Below, piece after piece: positions 36,516 through 44,896 of a DNA stretch of 64,000 nucleotides; the first letter of the stretch is position 1, and each line of letters begins with the position of its first letter. Location: contig NZ_BKAG01000007.1 in the NCBI RefSeq assembly GCF_007992435.1, positions 141,282 through 205,281 on the forward strand. Direction: 5' to 3'. The DNA is from Prosthecobacter gellanilyticus. Its GTDB lineage: Bacteria; Verrucomicrobiota; Verrucomicrobiia; Verrucomicrobiales; Verrucomicrobiaceae. Both the position numbers and the translations under genes were made by a program. The notes under the pieces were generated by a model. The model saw only the letters and a list, made by a program, of their open reading frames with translations, did not search any database and was not told the DNA's origin.

Positions 36516-38753
36516 ATGAAACGAATCACTCTCGTCTGCTTCCTCCTGGTCGTCGCCACCGGTGCGGTGCTCCTGCGCGCCCAGGGCGCCGCTGATCTGC
36601 GCTCGAAGTTCGATGCCTATGACACGAACAAGGACGGCCAGATCTCCGGCCAGGAGATGGATGCCGCCGCCATCCTGCCCCGGCTGGACCTGAATGGAGA
36701 CGGCAGCCTGACTCTGGAGGAAGCGGCGAAGGCGCTGCGCCAGCAGGCGGCTGCTCCCAGCAAGTCTGAGTCTTCATCGGGCGAGCGGGGTGTCTTTGAC
36801 TACCTGGACAAGAACAAGGACGGGGTGATCACGGCCGAGGAGATGCCGAAGAAACCGTGGTTCAGCCGGCTCGATACGGATGGCAATGGCAGCATCACCT
36901 TCGAAGAGGCCAGCGTCGCCGTGGCCAAGCTGAAAGCGATGGGCGAGACCATCCCTGCTGTTCCCGGTGCCCCGACAGCTCCGGCCTCTGAGGTTCCTGT
37001 GACTGAGACGAAGAGCGAAGAGCTCACCGAAGCACCACAGATCCTCAAAGGCAGCGAGGTGGGTGTGGGGCATCTGGTGCCTGATCTGATGCTGAAGGAC
37101 CTGAACGGCGCGGAGAAGAAGCTCAGCGAGCATCTGGCAGGCAGCCAGGGGCTGATCGTGGCTTACTTTGGGGCCACCTGCCCAATCAGCGGCAAGCTCG
37201 GAGCTGAGCTGGCGCGCCTTGAGAAAGAGGCGAGCGCGCAGAAGGTGAGGATGATGCTGGTGTGCCCGGTGGCGGGTGAGACGACGGAGGATATTCAAAA
37301 GTTTGTTAGCTCGCATGCGCTGGGCTCCCCCGTGATTCATGACAAGGAAGGGCTGCTGACCGCCACGCTGGCGGCCACGACGACGACGGAGTGCTTCCTC
37401 ATCGATCCAGCGCGCACGCTGACGTATCGCGGAGCGGTGAACGACCAGTATGGGCTGGGCTACTCCAAGGAGAAGGCCACGAAGACTTATTTGCGTGATG
37501 CTGTGGCGGCGTTGATCGCCCGCAAGCAGCCGGAGGTGGCGGCGACCACGGCGCCGGGATGTGCTTTGGATCTGAAGAAGAGCGCGCCGGTGGCTCAGAC
37601 GAAGGTCACCTATCATCACCAGATCTCACGCATCATGCAGGCGAACTGCATCGAGTGTCATCGCAAAGACAGCGTGGGTCCGTTCAGCCTGGAGACGTAT
37701 GAGGACGTGATCGAGAACGCCGGCATGATCCGCAAGCAGGTGGAGCGCGGAGTGATGCCGCCTTGGTTTGCCGCTGCACCGCCAGAAGGGCAGGCGACAC
37801 TCTGGAGCAATGACTGCTCGCTCGCCAAGCAGGACAAGGGCGATCTCCTTGCCTGGCTGGCCAGTGACCGTCCGATGGGCGATGTCGCGGATGCACCGGC
37901 GAAGCTGGTTTTCCCGGAGATGTGGCAGCTGGGTGAGCCTGACGCGGTGATTCAGCTTCCGCGGGCGGTGGATATCAAAGCGGAGGGGACGATGCCGTAT
38001 CAGTTTCTCACGGTGTCCACGGACTTCCCGGAAGACCGCTGGGTGCAGGGGTATGAGATCCTGCCCACGAATGCGGGCGTGGTGCATCACGTGATCGTCC
38101 AGGTGCACAAGAAGGGCGCGAAGCTGCGTGATCGTGGTGAAGGTTCCGAAGGCTACTGGGCGGCGTATGTGCCGGGGAACTCCAATCATTTCTGGCCGGA
38201 AGGTTATGCAAAGAAGCTACCTGCCGGATGCACGGTGAGCTTCCAGATTCACTACACGCCGAATGGCAAGGCCACGCAGGAGCGCCTGCGCATGGGCCTG
38301 CACTTTGCCAAGACTGCACCGCGCTATGTGGTGCATACCGCCGCCGTCACGCAGAACCGTCTGAACATTCCGCCGGGCGAATCTGATCATGTGGTGACGA
38401 AGGTGCAGGATGTGCCCTTTGACATGCACGTGCTCGCGTATGTGGCCCACATGCACGTGCGTGGGAAGGCCTTTAAATTTGAGGTCACACGCCCTGGTGG
38501 CAAACAAGAAGTGCTGCTGGACATCCCGCGCTATGACTTCAACTGGCAGCTCCGCTATGACTACAGCAAGCCGCTTTTCCTCCCGCGTGGCAGCCAGGTG
38601 AAGATCACCGCGGTGTTTGACAACAGTGAGAAGAATCCCGCGAACCCTGACCCCACCAAGACGGTGCACTGGGGCCAGCAGACCTTTGATGAGATGATGA
38701 TCGGCTACCTCGAATACTACTCGCCCTTCCATGGCGATGTGGCGGCGCGGTGA
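36516..38753 (+). CDS. Secreted EF-hand/redoxin/cytochrome c/copper monooxygenase fusion
   Basis: A 745-residue exported protein from ATG 36516; the frame is open far upstream but that part is antisense to other genes. After a signal peptide (1-22) there are calcium-binding EF-hand loops (DTNKDGQISGQE, DLNGDGSLTLEE, DKNKDGVITAEE and DTDGNGSITFEE, about 33-132), a peroxiredoxin/thioredoxin-like domain (FGATCPISGKLG, about 183-340), a haem c motif CIECH (Cys378-His382), and a C-terminal domain resembling Cu(II) ascorbate-dependent monooxygenases with His clusters HHVIVQVH, QIHYTPNG and AHMHVRGK. The combination suggests periplasmic redox chemistry on an unknown substrate. Confidence 0.87.
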   Translation: MKRITLVCFLLVVATGAVLLRAQGAADLRSKFDAYDTNKDGQISGQEMDAAAILPRLDLNGDGSLTLEEAAKALRQQAAAPSKSESSSGERGVFDYLDKNKDGVITAEEMPKKPWFSRLDTDGNGSITFEEASVAVAKLKAMGETIPAVPGAPTAPASEVPVTETKSEELTEAPQILKGSEVGVGHLVPDLMLKDLNGAEKKLSEHLAGSQGLIVAYFGATCPISGKLGAELARLEKEASAQKVRMMLVCPVAGETTEDIQKFVSSHALGSPVIHDKEGLLTATLAATTTTECFLIDPARTLTYRGAVNDQYGLGYSKEKATKTYLRDAVAALIARKQPEVAATTAPGCALDLKKSAPVAQTKVTYHHQISRIMQANCIECHRKDSVGPFSLETYEDVIENAGMIRKQVERGVMPPWFAAAPPEGQATLWSNDCSLAKQDKGDLLAWLASDRPMGDVADAPAKLVFPEMWQLGEPDAVIQLPRAVDIKAEGTMPYQFLTVSTDFPEDRWVQGYEILPTNAGVVHHVIVQVHKKGAKLRDRGEGSEGYWAAYVPGNSNHFWPEGYAKKLPAGCTVSFQIHYTPNGKATQERLRMGLHFAKTAPRYVVHTAAVTQNRLNIPPGESDHVVTKVQDVPFDMHVLAYVAHMHVRGKAFKFEVTRPGGKQEVLLDIPRYDFNWQLRYDYSKPLFLPRGSQVKITAVFDNSEKNPANPDPTKTVHWGQQTFDEMMIGYLEYYSPFHGDVAAR

Positions 38754-38821
38754 ATGAGGTGGTGACTGGCTGATTCATACGCTTGCCATGCGGGAGGCTT
38801 CTCTCTAGCCTCCGCGTGCTC

Positions 38822-39853
38822 ATGAAACTGACCGTCCTCTCCAGCCTCGCTTTTGTCATCACATCACTTGCCTTGGCGGCCGATCCTCTGCCGGAGTTCA
38901 AGGGCAGCATTGAGAAGCTGGATCCGGCTTTGGATGCACTGTTAGACTCGGATGCGAAGGTTGAGGTGCTGGCGAGCGGGTTTAACTGGTCCGAGGGGCC
39001 GGTGTGGAAAGAAGGCGGGCTGGTATTTTCCGATGTGCCGGAGAACACGGTGTTTGGCTGGAAGGAAGGCGAGAAGGCTGCCTCGGTGGTGCTGAAGCCG
39101 AGCGGCAGTCTTTCCGGAGACGGGCAGGGCTCGAACGGTCTGGCGGTGAATGCGAAGGGCAGCCTGATCCTTTGCCAGCATGGCGAGCGAAGGATCGCGC
39201 GACTTGAGAAGGATGGGAGCTTCACGGCGCTGGCGGACAAGTATAACGACAAGCGTTTCAACAGTCCGAATGACCTCGTCATCAGTAGCAAGGGAGTGAT
39301 CTTCTTCACCGATCCGCCGTATGGCATGAAGAAGGGCGAGGCGCCGGATGCACCGTATCATGGCATCTACGCGGTGTATCCAGTGGAGGGGCAGAAGTCG
39401 CCGGCAATGCTGCTGATCGACGATATCAAATGGCCGAACGGCATCGCGCTGAGTCCGGATGAGCAGACGCTCTACATCGCGGTGTCAGACAAGGACAACA
39501 CCCGGATCATGGCGTATGACCTGGTGTCCAAAGGGAAGGGGATCGCGGGCATCATCAATGGAGTGATCGTGCCGAAGCCGGCGAAGGGACGCGAGCTTTT
39601 CAATGCGCAGAAGCTGAAGTCACCAGAGCGCAAAGGTGGCTGTGATGGCATGAAGGTGGACTCCCAAGGCAACATCTGGACCACAGGCCCTGGGGGTGTG
39701 CTGATCCTGGACAAGGATGGCAAGCATCTGGGTTCCATCCTCACGGGTCAGGCCACGGCGAACTGCGCCTGGGGTGGTGAGGACAAGAGCACGCTGTATA
39801 TCACGGCGGACATGTTTCTGCTGCGCGTGAAGACGAAGGTCAAAGGGCTATGA
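38822..39853 (+). CDS. SMP-30/gluconolactonase family hydrolase
   Basis: A 343-residue exported protein from ATG 38822 (signal peptide residues 1-20). Motifs of the SMP-30/gluconolactonase beta propeller are present: FNWSEGPVWKEGGLVFSD near the start of the mature domain, SPNDLVISSKGVIFFTDPPYG with the metal-binding Asn/Asp, and GCDGMKVDSQGNIW with a conserved Asp. The family hydrolyses lactones using a divalent metal. It is 68 bp from the preceding fusion gene and may be co-transcribed, but a pathway link is not visible. Confidence 0.9.
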   Translation: MKLTVLSSLAFVITSLALAADPLPEFKGSIEKLDPALDALLDSDAKVEVLASGFNWSEGPVWKEGGLVFSDVPENTVFGWKEGEKAASVVLKPSGSLSGDGQGSNGLAVNAKGSLILCQHGERRIARLEKDGSFTALADKYNDKRFNSPNDLVISSKGVIFFTDPPYGMKKGEAPDAPYHGIYAVYPVEGQKSPAMLLIDDIKWPNGIALSPDEQTLYIAVSDKDNTRIMAYDLVSKGKGIAGIINGVIVPKPAKGRELFNAQKLKSPERKGGCDGMKVDSQGNIWTTGPGGVLILDKDGKHLGSILTGQATANCAWGGEDKSTLYITADMFLLRVKTKVKGL

Positions 39854-39908
39854 GCCAATGAGAGGCACATCCAGTGAACTGCGAAGTTTGTCTCGCCGCG
39901 GTGGCTGA

Positions 39909-40574
39909 TCACGATTTCTGAGTGAGGCGATAGCCGATGCCGGGTTCATTTTTGATCTCCAAAGAGGAGCCTTCCAGCTTCTTGCGCAGATGATTGGCGT
40001 AGACACGCAGGTAGTGGCTTTGCTGCTCGGCCTGCGGTCCCCACACGCTGCGCAGGAGTTGTTTCAAGGTCACTACCTTGCCCGAATGTTTCACCAGGAG
40101 GGCCAGCAGGGCATACTCGGTTGGCGTCAGCTTGAGAGGTTGCTCGTGGAGCAGGGCTTCATGGTGCACGGGATCTAGCGTGAGGTCCCCGAAGCGCAGA
40201 TTGGCTGAGTCCTCGGCCTGCTGACGACGCTGGATGGCGGTGAGGCGTGCGATGAGTTCGGCGGTTGAAAAAGGCTTCGTCACATAGTCGTCCGCACCAG
40301 CATCGAAAGCTGCGAGTTTGACAGCTTCCTGGTCACGCACGCTGAGGATGAGCACCGGTGTCTGGCTCCACTCGCGCAGACGCTTCAGCACCTCCACGCC
40401 ATCCATGTCCGGCAGACCTAGATCGAGCAGGATGACATCCGGCTTTTGAAACACGGCCGCCTGCAGGCCGAGCTGGCCGCTCTCCGCTTCATGCACGGTG
40501 TAGTCTCTGGACTGCAGGGCCATGCGCAGCAGCCTGCGGATCTGGATTTCATCGTCGATGACGAGCGCGGTCAT
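39909..40574 (-). CDS. kdpE: Response regulator KdpE
   Basis: A 221-residue OmpR-family regulator. The receiver domain has acidic residues Asp7-Asp8, the phosphorylated Asp51 (in DVILLDLGLPDMDG) and Lys in YVTKPF; the C-terminal winged helix contains TPTEYALLALLVKHSGKVVT and HYLRVYANHLRKKLE. It is the last gene of the kdp operon, separated from kdpD by only 18 bp that belong to a REP element. KdpE activates kdp transcription in low potassium. A candidate operator is at 49106-49125. Confidence 0.96.
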   Translation of the reverse strand: MTALVIDDEIQIRRLLRMALQSRDYTVHEAESGQLGLQAAVFQKPDVILLDLGLPDMDGVEVLKRLREWSQTPVLILSVRDQEAVKLAAFDAGADDYVTKPFSTAELIARLTAIQRRQQAEDSANLRFGDLTLDPVHHEALLHEQPLKLTPTEYALLALLVKHSGKVVTLKQLLRSVWGPQAEQQSHYLRVYANHLRKKLEGSSLEIKNEPGIGYRLTQKS

Positions 40575-40577
40575 GGT

Positions 40578-40628
40578 GTAGAACGAGTTTTCTTACTCGT
40601 TGGGAACGAGTTGGAAAACTCGTTCTAC
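40578..40628. repeat. REP pair between kdpD and kdpE
   Basis: Two 24-bp REP elements in opposite orientation: 40578-40601 (GTAG lead on plus) and 40605-40628 (GTAG lead on minus), 3 bp apart. Each has stem AACGAGTT/AACTCGTT; the first has one loop-flank change. The first contains the kdpD stop codon (40593-40595) and the second encodes the last residues of KdpD (ERVFQLVP), so the KdpD C-terminus is REP-derived. Confidence 0.95.
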
Positions 40629-43307
40629 GGGCGGAGTGAGCTGGGAGATTGGTTCTATCTCGATAACAAACTCGGCTCCGCCTTCGGGATGATTATGCGC
40701 GCTGATGCGCCCGCCGAGAGCCTGGATGAAGCCTTTGGTGATGGCCAGCCCAAGGCCTGTCCCACCCGCAGGAGATCCAGGCGCACGGTAAAATTTGTCA
40801 AACACCCGCAGTTCGGCACCGGGTGGCAGGCCTGGCCCATGATCGCGAAGAGTGATCCGCAATCGCTGGTCTTGCAGGCGTGCATGCAGATCGATCTCGG
40901 TGCCAGGTGGTGTGTAGACAGCCGCGTTGTGCAGAATGTTGGTTAGGGCTTGTGCGAGCAGCGTGAAGTCGATCTTCAACAGCGGAAGATCGTCCGCGAT
41001 GTGAAGGCGCACGGGATGCGTTTCCAAAGCAGCGCCGACGGTCTGCTGCGCATCCGCGATGACATCTCGCAGATCACACCAGTCGTGATGAGCGTGCAGC
41101 GCGGAGGATTCGAGCCGTGTCATTTGCAGGAGGCTGTCGACCACTCGCTGAAGCCGTCGCGTGGCGGTTCGCATCTCGGTCAGATAAGGACTCTGGATGT
41201 CCTCCATCGCCTCCAGGGAGGCCTGCATGACCGCGATTGGGGTCTTGAGTTCGTGGGAGACGCTGTCGAGCAAGGTTCGGTGCAGTTTTTCGGACTGCGC
41301 CAGCACCTCCGCATGGCTGAAGGCCTGGACAAAGTGCTCCTTTTCAATCACGAGCGCCAGTTGCAGGGCAAAGGCTTCGATCATCTGCCGCGTGGCAAAG
41401 TCCAGGCGTGTTTCATCATCCAGATGCACACCGAGCACGCCCATGGTGGCCGTGGCTGTTTGCAGAGGAAACCAAGTGGCGGCGGACTCCGGCAGTGTTT
41501 CCGTATGGCATCCGGCACACTGTTTGTTCTCATAACTCCAGGCGATGACTCCCCACTCCTTCGCCGATGGCTGGAAGCTGCTGGCTGGATGAGCTGCCTG
41601 GGGCAGCGAGCGGTCGTTTTCACGGATCACCAGCGCTGTGTGCGCATGCAGCAGTTCATTGATACAGCGCAGCGCATCCGCGAGTCCCTTCGCAGGATCA
41701 GCGGAGAGCGCCGCGCCCTGAGTGACCCGAAGAAGAGCGTCCGTCTGGCTGGCGCGGCGACGTTCAGCAACCTCACGCATGCGCAGCCGGGAGGTGAGGC
41801 TGCCCATGCTCAGGGCCACGATGAAGAACAGGATGAACATGATCCAGTCCTCGGCCTTGCTGATGTTCAGTGTGAACTGGGGCGGAATAAAAAAATAGTT
41901 CCAGCACAGCGCGCTCAGCGTGGCCATGGCCAGCACCGGGCCGCGGCCAAAGCGCAATGCGGCCAGCACCACCGCGATCAGGAAGATCAGCGCCACAAAC
42001 ATGTATCCCGTGTGCGGCGCGATGCCCCAGCACAGGCTGGCGATCACAAAGACAGAGACCAGTGCCCAGCTATATTCGCCGATGACGGAGACGGGCAGAA
42101 GCTCCCGCGGTCCGGTGCCGGACTTCTTTTCCGCTGAAGCGGCAGGCCTAACCACACAGATGTCAATGTCGCCGCTGCCCATGATGAGCTGGTCGGCGAG
42201 GGAGGCTCGCCACCAGAGCCGCTTCTCTGGCTTGCCGACCACGATCTGGGTCACATTGCGCTCGCGGGCCACACGCAGCAGGGCTTCCGCCACATTCTCA
42301 CCCGTCGCGGAGATCACCTCGGCACCCAGTTTGCGGGCGAGACCAAGGGCGCGGGTGAGACGTTCCTGATCCTGGGTGCTCAGACTCGGTGAGCTTTCGA
42401 TCCACACGACGAGCCAGGGGCAGTTCAGCCTTGTGGCAGCGCGGCGTGTCCAGCGGATCAGGCTCTCCGCATGCGGGCTCGGACCCACGCCGACCATGAG
42501 CCGCGCATTCGTCTTCCACGGACTGCTGATGCGTCTGGCCCTGCGGATGTCCTCCAGATCACGGTCCACTCGTTCAGCGGTGAAGCGCAGCGCCAGCTCA
42601 CGCAGTGCGGTCAGCGTGCCTGCCTTGAAGAAGCCGCTCATGGCCTCCTCCGCACGGTCACCGAGATACACTTTGCCCTCAGTCATCCGCTGCAGCAGTT
42701 TCTCCACGCTGAGGTCGATGAGCTGGATCTCATGTGCGCGATCGAGGATGGAATCCGGCACGGTTTCCTGCACCGTCACACCGCTGATCTGCCGCACGAT
42801 GTCCACCTGGCTCTCGATGTGCTGCACGTTGAGCGTGGTATACACATCGATGCCTGCATCCAGCAGCTCAAGCACGTCTTGATAACGCTTGGCATGGCGT
42901 GAACCGGGCGCATTGCTGTGTGCTAGTTCATCCACCAGCACGATCTCGGGCCGCTGCAAAAGCACGGCATCCAGGTCGAACTCTTCCAGCATGAATCCAC
43001 GGTGCTCCAGCTTCCTGCGCGGGAGCATTCGCATGCCTTCCAGAAGGGCGGCGGTCTCCGCGCGACCATGGGTTTCGATGATGCCCGCGAGCATCTCCAC
43101 CCCCTCTTTCATGCGCTGGCGGGCTGTTTGCAGCATCGCGTAGGTCTTGCCCACGCCCGGGCACATGCCGAGGAAGATGTACAGCCTGCCTGTTTTAGCC
43201 TCCGCTCGCACGATGTCCGCGAGGAGGGCGTCAGCGTAGGACGAGTTTTCCAACTCGTCATCCGTAGAACGAGTTTTCCAACTCGTTCGCTGTTCGTCAT
43301 TTACCAT
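40593..43307 (-). CDS. kdpD: Sensor histidine kinase KdpD
   Basis: A 904-residue protein. It has the N-terminal KdpD domain with a Walker-like GMCPGVGKTYAML (about 48-60), a universal-stress-like domain (about 245-370), four membrane helices (DUF4118, about 400-500), a GAF-like region, HisKA with SVSHELKTP (His near residue 685) and HATPase motifs (LTNILHNAAVYTPPG, DHGPGLPPG, GTGLGLAITKGF). It senses potassium and turgor and phosphorylates KdpE. Residues of about 7-24 are encoded by two REP elements and the last ten by two more, so both ends differ from ordinary KdpD. The ATG overlaps the RAYT stop region by 7 nt. Confidence 0.96.
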   Translation of the reverse strand: MVNDEQRTSWKTRSTDDELENSSYADALLADIVRAEAKTGRLYIFLGMCPGVGKTYAMLQTARQRMKEGVEMLAGIIETHGRAETAALLEGMRMLPRRKLEHRGFMLEEFDLDAVLLQRPEIVLVDELAHSNAPGSRHAKRYQDVLELLDAGIDVYTTLNVQHIESQVDIVRQISGVTVQETVPDSILDRAHEIQLIDLSVEKLLQRMTEGKVYLGDRAEEAMSGFFKAGTLTALRELALRFTAERVDRDLEDIRRARRISSPWKTNARLMVGVGPSPHAESLIRWTRRAATRLNCPWLVVWIESSPSLSTQDQERLTRALGLARKLGAEVISATGENVAEALLRVARERNVTQIVVGKPEKRLWWRASLADQLIMGSGDIDICVVRPAASAEKKSGTGPRELLPVSVIGEYSWALVSVFVIASLCWGIAPHTGYMFVALIFLIAVVLAALRFGRGPVLAMATLSALCWNYFFIPPQFTLNISKAEDWIMFILFFIVALSMGSLTSRLRMREVAERRRASQTDALLRVTQGAALSADPAKGLADALRCINELLHAHTALVIRENDRSLPQAAHPASSFQPSAKEWGVIAWSYENKQCAGCHTETLPESAATWFPLQTATATMGVLGVHLDDETRLDFATRQMIEAFALQLALVIEKEHFVQAFSHAEVLAQSEKLHRTLLDSVSHELKTPIAVMQASLEAMEDIQSPYLTEMRTATRRLQRVVDSLLQMTRLESSALHAHHDWCDLRDVIADAQQTVGAALETHPVRLHIADDLPLLKIDFTLLAQALTNILHNAAVYTPPGTEIDLHARLQDQRLRITLRDHGPGLPPGAELRVFDKFYRAPGSPAGGTGLGLAITKGFIQALGGRISAHNHPEGGAEFVIEIEPISQLTPPVERVFQLVPNE
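43236..43287 (+). repeat. Two tandem REPs inside the start of kdpD
   Basis: Same-orientation copies at 43236-43259 (two changed bases, GGACGAG and CTCGTC, which keep the end of the stem paired) and 43264-43287 (consensus, GTAG lead). They are translated within KdpD, as TSWKTRST and DELENSSYA, just upstream of the native-looking DALLADIVRAEAKTGRLYIF. Confidence 0.95.
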
Positions 43308-44035
43308 GGTTCGTCCTCGGGGTGAAAAATGGGTGGTTCTTCTTTGAGAACGGGTTGGAAAACCCGTTCTACGTTGAGGGTCCGCTCGGCAAACCAGGCG
43401 GTGAAGGTTCCGTCATGTAGATTCGCCTTGGCGGGATTGCTGGCGATGTAGCGCATCACTTTTAGCCAGTGGGTCTCATCGCGAATGATGCGGTTCCAGC
43501 TGTCTTCCTGCCAGAGCTGGCCTTTCTGACCCAGCTTCTTGTTCATCTCGCGAGCCGTGAAACCTTTCCACGATTTCAGCACGTCTTCAATCTGCCATTC
43601 CGCGAGTGCACGTGCCGCGAGATGCACATGATTGGGCATGATGACGAAGCCATGCATGCTGCTGCGTTCGTTTTCGAAAAACATCAGGGCGTCGGCGACG
43701 ATTTGACGGATCGCGGGGTCGCGCAGCAGGCATGCGCCGTGGCATTGGTCCATGACCGACTCCATTTTCCGCCAGGTGCGACGCTGCCAGGCCGCATACT
43801 CTTCCTGCATGTGTTCGTCGGGGACCTCTTGCTGGGCGATCCGCCTCTCCCAGGCTTCCTTTTCCATCTGCGCCTCCTGCACGACCTCGCGTGGCAACGA
43901 ATCATTCAGCCGGAAGGTGATGAAAAATGTCACACCTGGCTGCCGCCAGTGGGGCAGGTTTCGCTCATAGTTCCAAAAATCACCCTGCCATTTGAAGGGT
44001 TTGAAGTCTTCTGGAATGATGAAGTCGGGTGGCAT
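43301..44035 (-). CDS. REP-associated tyrosine transposase (RAYT), Y1_Tnp family
   Basis: A 244-residue HUH transposase related to IS200/IS605 TnpA. It shows the HUH motif in MPNHVHLAA (His136 and His138), the catalytic tyrosine in VMRYIASNPAKANL (Tyr196), and the basic/aromatic region GQLWQEDSWNRIIRD typical of RAYTs. RAYTs bind and cleave single-stranded REP hairpins carrying a 5' GTAG tetranucleotide. The gene is intact, lies inside the kdp operon in the same orientation, and is surrounded by REPs (44046, 44105, 43349, 43264). Its own residues 221-230 (NVERVFQPVL) are REP-encoded. There is no terminal inverted repeat or TnpB, so the locus is not a standard insertion sequence. Confidence 0.95.
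   Translation of the reverse strand: MPPDFIIPEDFKPFKWQGDFWNYERNLPHWRQPGVTFFITFRLNDSLPREVVQEAQMEKEAWERRIAQQEVPDEHMQEEYAAWQRRTWRKMESVMDQCHGACLLRDPAIRQIVADALMFFENERSSMHGFVIMPNHVHLAARALAEWQIEDVLKSWKGFTAREMNKKLGQKGQLWQEDSWNRIIRDETHWLKVMRYIASNPAKANLHDGTFTAWFAERTLNVERVFQPVLKEEPPIFHPEDEPW
43349..43372 (-). repeat. REP element in RAYT C-terminus, stem-compensated variant
   Basis: A 24-bp REP with GTAG lead on the minus strand. The stem is AACGGGTT/AACCCGTT instead of AACGAGTT/AACTCGTT: a base pair changed on both sides, so pairing is preserved. It encodes NVERVFQP in the transposase. Confidence 0.93.
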
Positions 44036-44045
44036 GGCGTGGATG

Positions 44046-44069
44046 GTAAAACGAGTTTTCCAACTCGTT
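44046..44069 (+). repeat. REP element upstream of RAYT start
   Basis: A 24-bp copy with GTAA lead and consensus stem, 10 bp upstream of the transposase ATG. It is in opposite orientation to the copy at 44105-44128, giving an inverted pair in the kdpC-RAYT gap. Confidence 0.94.
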
Positions 44070-44092
44070 CGGTTTGGGTTTGGGTGTTGACG

Positions 44093-44707
44093 TTACTTGG
44101 AGGGAACGAGTTGGAAAACTCGTTCTACGTTGTCCAGCGCCAGGTTGAGCTCGAGCACATTCACACCTGCGTCACCGAGGATGCCAAGGTCAGGCTTCGT
44201 GGTGTTTGCGATGATGAGTTCTTTTACTTTTTCGATGCTGAGGTTGCGGGCCTTGGCGACGCGAGCGGCCTGCAGTTCGGCGTTTTTCACGCTGATGTGT
44301 GGATCGAGACCACTGCCCGAGGCGGTGACCGCATCCGCAGGCACAGCGGCATCCGTGGTTAGGCCGTTCAGGGTGCGATAGGCGGCGATGCGTTCCTTCA
44401 GGGCATCATGCAGCTTCTGCGAGGTGGGGCCGAGGTTGCTGCCGCTGGAGCTTGCGGCATCGTGACCACTGCCCGCAGCGCTGGGACGCGGGTGGAAGTA
44501 GTTTTCCGCGGTGAAGTTCTGGCTGAGCAAGGCAGAGCCGATGATCTGGCCGTCTTTGCCCGTGATCAGGCTGCCGTGCGCTTGGTCGTGGAAGGTGGCA
44601 TTGGCCACCTGGGTGATGAGCAGCGGATAAGCGCCGCAGGTGATGCCACCCAGCACAAGCGTGGCAAGGATGGCGGGACGGAGTTCGGTGAAGAGAGGGT
44701 TCATCAT
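44093..44707 (-). CDS. kdpC: Potassium-transporting ATPase subunit C
   Basis: A 204-residue protein with one N-terminal membrane helix (about 12-32) and the KdpC periplasmic/membrane domain, including GSALLSQNFTAENYFHPRPSAAG, SGSNLGPTSQKL, VPADAVTASGSGLDPHIS, DLGILGDAGVNVLELNLALD. KdpC stabilises the KdpFABC complex and its nucleotide handling. The native-looking sequence ends at LNLALD; the last 12 residues (NVERVFQLVPSK) come from a REP element. The start codon abuts another REP element. Confidence 0.96.
   Translation of the reverse strand: MMNPLFTELRPAILATLVLGGITCGAYPLLITQVANATFHDQAHGSLITGKDGQIIGSALLSQNFTAENYFHPRPSAAGSGHDAASSSGSNLGPTSQKLHDALKERIAAYRTLNGLTTDAAVPADAVTASGSGLDPHISVKNAELQAARVAKARNLSIEKVKELIIANTTKPDLGILGDAGVNVLELNLALDNVERVFQLVPSK
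44105..44128 (-). repeat. REP element in kdpC C-terminus
   Basis: A consensus 24-bp copy with GTAG lead on the minus strand. It encodes VERVFQLV at the KdpC C-terminus, 12 bp before the stop codon at 44093-44095. Confidence 0.95.
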
Positions 44708-44893
44708 GTAAAACGAGTTTTCTAACTCGTTGGTTGGGGGTGTTTGCGAAGGTGATTTGCGAACGAGTTGGAAAACTCGTTTTACGGTTGGGGGTGTTTG
44801 CGAAGGTGATTTGCGAACGAGGTGGAAAACTCGTTTTGCGGTTGGGGGTGTTTGCGAAGGCTGTGTGCGAATGAGTTGGAAAACTCGTTTTAC
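44708..44893. repeat. REP array with three 54-bp tandem units in kdpB-kdpC gap
   Basis: A forward REP at 44708-44731 (GTAA lead) is followed by three 54-bp units at 44732-44893. Each unit is a 30-bp spacer (beginning GGTTGGGGGTGTTTGCGAAG) plus a reversed REP (44762-44785, 44816-44839, 44870-44893). The second and third reversed copies carry single stem changes (GAGG and ATGAG). The array occupies almost the whole intergenic gap. The unit length of 18 codons would be frame-neutral. Spacer and REP together match the composite element at 46922-46999. Confidence 0.96.
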
Positions 44894-44896
44894 GAG

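Noticed and set aside
43301..44035. RAYT gene considered as part of an IS200/IS605 insertion sequence
   Set aside because: There is no TnpB gene and no single pair of end hairpins; palindromes of one family are spread over the operon instead.
44732..44893. Three regular 54-bp units considered as a CRISPR array
   Set aside because: Spacer and repeat are both conserved between units, the repeats are REP hairpins found throughout the operon, and no cas gene is near.
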